This document shows positions 59,601-64,000 of a stretch of 64,000 bases of DNA, piece after piece; within the stretch, counting starts at the first letter, position 1, and every line of letters starts with the position of its first letter. Location of the stretch: the NCBI GenBank assembly GCA_018613055.1, contig JAGGQZ010000014.1, positions 62,001 to 126,000 on the forward strand, written 5' to 3'. Both the position numbers and the translations under genes were made by a program. The notes under the pieces were generated by a model, which was not told the DNA's origin, did not search any database, and saw nothing but the letters and a program-made list of their open reading frames with translations. This DNA comes from Chryseobacterium sp. ISL-80 (GTDB lineage: Bacteria > Bacillota > Bacilli > Bacillales > Cytobacillaceae).

Positions 59601-60437
59601 TTAAGCGATTTTCACTTTCAGTAACCTTTCCATAGCCATATGCACGCTAGAGGTTACTGGGATGTCCGATACATTAACGCCTAGGTTAACCATTGTTTGC
59701 GCGATTTCTGGGCGTATACCTGAGAGGATCGTATTAACCCCTAAGAGCGACAACGCCCTTACTACTTTAAAGATCCGATCAGCAACCATCGTATCAATAA
59801 TAGGAACACCAGAGAGGTCAATGATTAAATGTTCCAATGATAATTCACTGCTTTTCATTAGAGCTTTGTTCATTAATTCTTGAGCTCTTTGGGTATCTAT
59901 ATCCCCGATGATCGGTAGTACCCCAATTTGATTTGATATCTTAATGACTGGAATGGACAATTCTAACGCAGAGGCTTCAGCTACCATTATTCGAGTGTAG
60001 AACATTCGTGTGTAAGAGATGCTTAACCAATGAACAGCGCGGTCAACCACGGAATCAAAATCTGATAATAAATCGTAAAATTCCGCTATTGGCAGATTAA
60101 GCTCTACAGCTTCTTCCTTGATGATATGTCCTATTAGATTTCTATAATCTCTGACTTCATCAAGAGCGATTTCCAAAGGCAGGTTGTAGTTTACTAAAGT
60201 GTCAACTGCTTCCTGCCCCCATTCCTTTAATACTTGAAAAGAAGTTTCTAAATCACTCGTAACAGAAAGTGCATATATATTAATGATATTCTCACGCCAC
60301 TCTTGTAGCTGAGAGTCAATTTTAAACGATGTTTGGTGGGAATCTAGCTGAGTTTTATGTTCAATGAGCCTTTGTTTTTCTAAAAGAATCTTATCCGATA
60401 TACTCTGAAGATAATCAATTTCCGTTTGCTCGTTCAC
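59601..60437 (-). CDS. RsbR-paralogue stressosome protein with STAS domain
   Basis: 278 residues from GTG. Residues 1-140 match the globin-like sensor half of RsbR proteins. Residues 155-270 form a STAS domain: ISNQIGVLPIIGDIDTQRAQ carries the first regulatory threonine and LIIDLSGVPIIDTMVADRIF the second, the RsbT phosphorylation sites in B. subtilis RsbRA. Standalone, without rsbS, rsbT or rsbX nearby, like the ykoB/yojH/yqhA paralogues. Part of the multi-protein complex that signals stress to SigB. Confidence 0.9.
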   Translation of the reverse strand: MNEQTEIDYLQSISDKILLEKQRLIEHKTQLDSHQTSFKIDSQLQEWRENIINIYALSVTSDLETSFQVLKEWGQEAVDTLVNYNLPLEIALDEVRDYRNLIGHIIKEEAVELNLPIAEFYDLLSDFDSVVDRAVHWLSISYTRMFYTRIMVAEASALELSIPVIKISNQIGVLPIIGDIDTQRAQELMNKALMKSSELSLEHLIIDLSGVPIIDTMVADRIFKVVRALSLLGVNTILSGIRPEIAQTMVNLGVNVSDIPVTSSVHMAMERLLKVKIA

Positions 60438-60579
60438 AGTTTCTCCCTCCCTAAAACGTCATGGTCTTTTTCAGCTTAACACATCAACTGAACAGAATGT
60501 CCACTTGGATTATTGTACCAATTCCCCGCCTTCATTCCATAAAAAAACAATGGTTACACTATGAATTATTCACCTGGAA

Positions 60580-61026
60580 TTGGTGGGTTTTAGTCGCTTT
60601 ATCGTCCTCCCACTGCTGGTCTGGATTTTAGTGGTTGACCGAAGGAGAATGTTGGAGCTCCTCTTAGTCTGGACATTAGCCATCATTCCAACTATTTACC
60701 TGGATTCTGCCGGTTATGACCTTCAATTTGGGCTGTACCCGGTTAAATTTATACCGATCATTCCAAATGCAACACCTTTCAACATTTTCATGGTCGGAAT
60801 TACCTTTATGCTGTTATATCAATATCTCAGCAGTTGGAAAACTTACATTAAAGGCCTAATCATTATGGCGTCCACCTTTGCTTTTATCGGCGAACCACTC
60901 AGTCACTACCTAAACTTGGTGTATTACATAAAGTGGAAGTATCACTATTCGTTTATGTATTATATTGTGCTGGGTATTACCGTTAAAGCCATTGTGAACA
61001 AATGCAAAAATGCGTATTTAAGGTAA
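60580..61026 (+). CDS. CBO0543-family multi-pass membrane protein
   Basis: 148 residues with several hydrophobic segments (FIVLPLLVWILVV, LVWTLAIIPTIYL, ...). LYPVKFIPIIPNATPFNIFM, then a WKYHYSFMYYIVLGITVKAI tail, are the CBO0543 pattern common in sporeforming Firmicutes. The start is unsure: GTG 60580 (or TTG 60577) has no strong ribosome site, and a stop lies 24 bases upstream in frame, so the N-terminus may be truncated. Function unknown. Confidence 0.6.
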   Translation: MVGFSRFIVLPLLVWILVVDRRRMLELLLVWTLAIIPTIYLDSAGYDLQFGLYPVKFIPIIPNATPFNIFMVGITFMLLYQYLSSWKTYIKGLIIMASTFAFIGEPLSHYLNLVYYIKWKYHYSFMYYIVLGITVKAIVNKCKNAYLR

Positions 61027-61186
61027 ACACATAGTTTTCAGCCAGGAACTCCTGGCTGCATTTAATAGTGAAAATTAGTAAAGTGGCTAATGTCAATTCT
61101 AAAGACAAAGGGCCGGCTTTTCAGTCCGCATATTTTCCTGGAACCCTAGACCCTCCCCTTGTCCCCCAATTCACGCAAGGTCTGCC

Positions 61187-61306
61187 TTAAGCACTAGCTG
61201 CGATCTCCCCGAGTTTTCTATACTCACCGAGAAAGACCAAAAATGCACCGATCACCAGAATCGCCGTACCAAGAACAATGATACTTTGGGTAGCATAGCT
61301 CTCCAT
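61187..61306 (-). CDS. 39-residue single-pass membrane protein
   Basis: GGAGGTG lies 5 bases before ATG 61306, one of the best ribosome sites in the window. The protein is MESYATQSIIVLGTAILVIG followed by AFLVFLGEYRKLGEIAASA: one transmembrane helix then a short charged tail. This is the design of small regulatory or assembly membrane proteins such as CydS or KdpF, but there is no oxidase or Kdp operon beside it. Unrecognised. Confidence 0.7.
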   Translation of the reverse strand: MESYATQSIIVLGTAILVIGAFLVFLGEYRKLGEIAASA

Positions 61307-61456
61307 TCCGCACCTCCAAAAATCATTCGCCCAATATCGTATTCTCTTTTTATTCAATGGTGCAGGTCTGCTCATGCAACACAGGATTCACGCATTTACA
61401 TGAGTCCTTCTAAATTGGACCCGATTTCCCTACTCCCTCCCTTTTCCCCGGAAGTA

Positions 61457-61525
61457 TGACACGATGTCACATTGACATATGACACCATGTCATATACTAT
61501 TTACTTATAATATGACACAGTGTCA
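61457..61525. promoter_or_regulatory. Three TGACAC-N-RTGTCA operators over the tetR promoter
   Basis: TGACACGATGTCA (61457), TGACACCATGTCA (61480) and TGACACAGTGTCA (61513) are near-identical 13-base palindromes within 70 bases, right before the TetR gene. TTGACA at 61472 and TATACT at 61493 could be promoter elements overlapped by the sites (15-base spacing, short). The likely binder is the TetR protein encoded 25 bases downstream, giving autorepression. Confidence 0.85.
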
Positions 61526-61549
61526 CATCACTTAAATGAGGTGATCATT

Positions 61550-62179
61550 TTGCCTAAGCAAACATTTTTTAATTTGCCAGAGCAGAAAATGAAAACGCTT
61601 CTTAAAGCAGCAGAAATCGAGTTCACAAGGGTTCCGTTTTTCGAAGCTTCAATCGCGAATATTGTAAAAACTGCGAGTATATCGAGGGGCAGCTTTTATC
61701 AATATTTCGAGGATAAGGACGATTTATATTTCTATTTATTAGAAGATAAATTGAAAATGGCCAAAATCTATTTCAGCGCCTTATTGGAAAAACATCAGGG
61801 GGATTTAATCGAAGCTCTGATTGAACTGCAAAATTACTTTTTACATGCATTATCTGATGAAGAAGAGAAGCAATTTTTAAAAAATGCCCTGCTCTACACC
61901 ACACATAGAGTGGAAAGCTCTTTCACTAGCATCTGGGATACCTATCTGGAAAAAGAGGAATTCAAAAAGGTCGGGAAACTGATTGATCGAAATTTTTTGA
62001 ATATCCATGCAGAAAAAGAGTTGCTGCAAATCTTCAAAATCGTCTCTGCATTGGCCTTTAACAACCTGATTGAAAAAACAGTAAAGGGCTTATCGGATGA
62101 AGAGGCTATCGAATCGTTCAAACTTAGTATGAATTTGCTAAAACACGGAATCTACAATTCGGAGGTGCAGGATAAATGA
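61550..62179 (+). CDS. TetR/AcrR-family transcription regulator
   Basis: 209 residues from TTG 61550 with GAGGTGAT; the longer frame from 61520 would overlap an operator. FFEASIANIVKTASISRGSF followed by YQYFEDKDDLYFY is the TetR HTH. The rest is the helical ligand-binding domain. The stop overlaps the ATG of the Spx-like gene (ATGA at 62176), so the two are translated together. Ligand unknown. Confidence 0.92.
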   Translation: MPKQTFFNLPEQKMKTLLKAAEIEFTRVPFFEASIANIVKTASISRGSFYQYFEDKDDLYFYLLEDKLKMAKIYFSALLEKHQGDLIEALIELQNYFLHALSDEEEKQFLKNALLYTTHRVESSFTSIWDTYLEKEEFKKVGKLIDRNFLNIHAEKELLQIFKIVSALAFNNLIEKTVKGLSDEEAIESFKLSMNLLKHGIYNSEVQDK

Positions 62180-62586
62180 CTGTAACAATCTATGGATTAG
62201 GATGCAGGTCCACAAAGAAAGCAAGAAAATGGATGATAAACAACGAAGTCCCTTTCGTCGAAAGGAATATGATGGAGGAGCCTTTAACCGTTCATGAACT
62301 TCAGGAGCTGCTGCGCATGACAACGGATGGTACCGATGACATTATCTCTAAAAGATCCCTTCCCTACAGGACCCTAAATATCGATTTTGACAAACTTTCT
62401 TTAATTGAGTTACTGGAAATCGTCCATCAACATCCGCGTTTGTTGAAAAGCCCGCTAATCGTGGATAACAAGAAGCTTCAAGTTGGTTATAACGAGGAAG
62501 AAATCCGCCAGTTCCTTCCGAGGAAGGTTCGCAAGTTTCAGTGGCTGCAATGGAAAATGGAACACTTATACCCTCTGGAAGGGTAA
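62176..62586 (+). CDS. Spx/MgsR-family protein with single active-site cysteine
   Basis: 136 residues of the ArsC/Spx fold: TVTIYGLGCRSTKKARKWMI. The redox site CxxC of Spx is CRST here, so only one cysteine remains. SKRSLPYRTLNIDFDKLSL matches the Spx region that contacts the RNA polymerase alpha subunit. B. subtilis Spx and MgsR redirect transcription under thiol or energy stress; without the second cysteine a disulfide switch is unlikely. Coupled to the TetR gene. Confidence 0.85.
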   Translation: MTVTIYGLGCRSTKKARKWMINNEVPFVERNMMEEPLTVHELQELLRMTTDGTDDIISKRSLPYRTLNIDFDKLSLIELLEIVHQHPRLLKSPLIVDNKKLQVGYNEEEIRQFLPRKVRKFQWLQWKMEHLYPLEG

Positions 62587-62627
62587 GCTTCCAGAAATGA
62601 ATTTTAACTTCAAGGAGCAGCGTACAG

Positions 62628-63392
62628 ATGGAAGAATTCACTCAGCAGTATACAATCAATCCTAAAAAAATGAGAAACGAACTTAAGAGGTTTTCTTTGA
62701 TCTATAAATTCGCACTGGATGAAATGAATACCAAGATCAATATTTTAAAAGAAGAATTCATCCATATCCATGACTACAATCCCATCGAACATTGCAATTC
62801 CAGGATTAAGTCACCCGAGAGCATCATGAAAAAACTGCACAGGAAGAACCTTGATTTTTCCATTGGCTCAATCAGGGAAAATATTAAAGACATTGCCGGG
62901 ATCCGGATCATTTGTCCCTTCATTACGGATGTTTATAAAATCAGCCAGATGATTGAGAACCAACAGGATATCGAGCTGGTTGAACGAAAGGATTATATCA
63001 AAAATCCAAAACCAAACGGTTATCAAAGCCTGCATCTTATCATTAAAATCCCGGTTTTCATGTCTGACCGAGTCGAAATGGTCTTTGTTGAATTGCAGAT
63101 CCGCACGATTGCCATGGATTTCTGGGCCAGTCTGGAACATAAAATCTACTATAAGTACGATAAGGAAGTACCGGAAAGAATTAAAAAAGACCTGAAAGAC
63201 GCAGCCCTTTCCGCTGCTGAGCTGGATTTGAAAATGGAGAATATCAATAATGAAGTGGCCAATTTAAAAGGGCAAGAAAATGCAAATGAAGACCTCCTTA
63301 TTTTTCCGGAGACTTTGAATTTAGAAAAGACCCATTTTCGGTCTCTCCTTAATGGGTTTCTTGTGGGTGTACCCAAAGACTTAAAAAATTAG
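62628..63392 (+). CDS. Small alarmone ((p)ppGpp) synthetase, RelA/SpoT synthetase domain
   Basis: 254 residues, AAGGAG before the ATG. IAGIRIICPFITDVYKISQM is the GTP/Mg site and NPKPNGYQSLHLIIKIP the conserved synthetase motif (GY-S-H). VFVELQIRTIAMDFWASLEH then KIYYKY is the ELQIRT motif. No hydrolase domain, so it is a SasA/SasB-type (YwaC/YjbM) small synthetase. It is longer than the usual 210 residues by a C-terminal extension rich in E and N. Close behind the TetR/Spx pair, so possibly co-regulated under stress. Confidence 0.92.
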   Translation: MEEFTQQYTINPKKMRNELKRFSLIYKFALDEMNTKINILKEEFIHIHDYNPIEHCNSRIKSPESIMKKLHRKNLDFSIGSIRENIKDIAGIRIICPFITDVYKISQMIENQQDIELVERKDYIKNPKPNGYQSLHLIIKIPVFMSDRVEMVFVELQIRTIAMDFWASLEHKIYYKYDKEVPERIKKDLKDAALSAAELDLKMENINNEVANLKGQENANEDLLIFPETLNLEKTHFRSLLNGFLVGVPKDLKN

Positions 63393-63504
63393 GCAGTCTC
63401 ATCTCTCACGAAGCACTTTGCTTCTTTTTACCGTGGTCACACGGTCTGCTATCCCCTCCCTAAAACACAGAAGCATAAGATTCATCCCTTTGCTTTAACC
63501 ACAA

Positions 63505-63548
63505 AAAAGCCAATATAAAAGGTATCTCAACCTTTTATATTGGCTTTT
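63505..63548. terminator. Bidirectional Rho-independent terminator
   Basis: AAAAGCCAATATAAAAGG and CCTTTTATATTGGCTTTT form an 18-bp perfect stem with an 8-base loop. It separates the synthetase gene from the small peptide gene pointing the other way. Confidence 0.93.
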
Positions 63549-63630
63549 CCCATTGATCAAATTAAGTTGAATTCTTATTAATATGTTAATTATTCAATCA
63601 ATATGTTTGTTACATACAACACAGGAATAA

Positions 63631-63753
63631 TCAATGCTGGTTTGGAAGATCGTGAAGTGGCTCAATATCGTGAGACTTAATTGTTACTTGCCCATTAATA
63701 GTTACAGCAGCCAATAGTCCCATTGCAAGAATCATGCTAACAATCTTTTTCAT
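63631..63753 (-). CDS. 40-residue secreted peptide precursor, candidate RRNPP signalling peptide
   Basis: AAGGAG lies 9 bases before ATG 63753. MKKIVSMILAMGLLAAVTIN is a signal-like N-terminus and the rest, GQVTIKSHDIEPLHDLPNQH, is short and hydrophilic. The layout, basic-hydrophobic leader plus a 15-20 residue tail, is that of Phr/PapR precursors; PapR ends with ...DLPFEF, and this one ends ...DLPNQH. It is divergent from an HTH regulator 165 bases away. That pairing is the main reason to suggest cell-cell signalling. Confidence 0.6.
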   Translation of the reverse strand: MKKIVSMILAMGLLAAVTINGQVTIKSHDIEPLHDLPNQH

Positions 63754-63918
63754 AGAATTTCACTCCTTGATAATTTCTAATACCATCATATATCATTGGT
63801 AAAGTTTCCGAATTTCCAGTTTCATAGGGAATAATATCGAATATTAACGAAAAAACGTCAAATTTTGTAACTTTATTGGTAAAATATAATCATAGTTATA
63901 ACATAGGAGGAGTAGTTT

Positions 63919-64000
63919 GTGAACAGAGCAGATATAATCGGAAAACAAATTAAATACCTTCGAAATCAAGTTCAGATAACCCAAAGCCAGTTGGCTGAGG
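63919..64000 (+). CDS. HTH (XRE) regulator, N-terminal start only, possible PlcR/RRNPP type
   Basis: GTG 63919 with GGAGGAG upstream; 27 residues are visible: MNRADIIGKQIKYLRNQVQI then TQSQLAE. This is the first helix and turn of an XRE domain, like the opening of PlcR (...LGSEIKKLRVLRGLTQKQLS). The gene runs off the right edge, so the TPR part that would define RRNPP membership cannot be seen. Confidence 0.7.
   Translation, partial: MNRADIIGKQIKYLRNQVQITQSQLAE

Noticed and set aside
63754-63918. PlcR box in the peptide/regulator gap
   Set aside because: No TATGNAN4TNCATA-like palindrome found; only a TTGGTAAA direct repeat.

Overview
The window looks like a chromosome segment of a Bacillaceae bacterium, probably Bacillus sensu lato (Mesobacillus, Cytobacillus, Neobacillus or a relative). 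The reasons are moderate-to-low GC, strong AGGAGG-type ribosome binding sites, frequent GTG and TTG starts, classic Rho-independent terminators, a PyrR-type attenuator, and many genes of Bacillus type (yrhDEFG-like formate cluster, codBA, cspD, RsbR paralogue, Spx-family protein, small alarmone synthetase, DUF3934). No rRNA or tRNA gene was recognised. Species assignment is inference.

Layout. 0-1.1 kb: end of a membrane protein gene and a YozG/YoaS-like regulator/DUF2975 pair. 1.4-4.3 kb: a polymorphic-toxin locus (a WXG/LXG-like protein with an unrecognised C-terminal domain, two probable immunity genes, and an SseB-like protein split in two). 4.4-5.8 kb: a FAD monooxygenase. 5.9-20.3 kb: an accessory region that reads as a defence island. 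It has two near-identical copies of an HTH protein bracketing a TIR-domain protein, then a HEPN-like gene, a PH-domain/YHYH pair, a MazG plus nuclease-helicase pair, and a large membrane KAP P-loop NTPase. 20.6-23.6 kb: an MFS/ornithine-cyclodeaminase operon with a divergent XRE-cupin regulator and a perfect palindromic operator. 23.7-29.7 kb: a type VII secretion toxin locus with an HNH nuclease toxin, a tail of immunity genes, and an orphan 5'-truncated second toxin C-terminus with its own immunity gene.

30-38 kb: a GNAT gene, the formate dehydrogenase cluster (FNT transporter, FdhF, DUF1641, DUF2294) with a structured leader, a zinc peptidase and an RraB-like gene. 38-40 kb: an IS200/IS605-type element with a broken tnpA and an apparently intact tnpB that lacks zinc-ribbon cysteines. 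40-45 kb: cspD, then codBA under a PyrR-type attenuator, a MITE with target duplication, and a carD gene whose third codon is a stop. 45-56 kb: ordinary metabolic and housekeeping genes. 56-59.5 kb: two tandem hairpin arrays, each with an exact 53-bp period, flanking an acyl-ACP desaturase and a PfkB sugar kinase. 59.6-64 kb: a stressosome protein, a TetR/Spx operon with three operators, a (p)ppGpp synthetase, and at the right edge a divergent secreted-peptide/HTH-regulator pair that resembles a PapR/PlcR-type quorum-sensing module.

A family of short dispersed inverted repeats with GGGACGGTTC / GAACCGTCCC ends is spread through nearly every intergenic region. Strongest candidates for something undescribed: the paired 53-bp hairpin arrays, the mosaic toxin/immunity locus with its orphan toxin module, the peptide/regulator pair at the right edge, and the TIR gene between two duplicated HTH genes.
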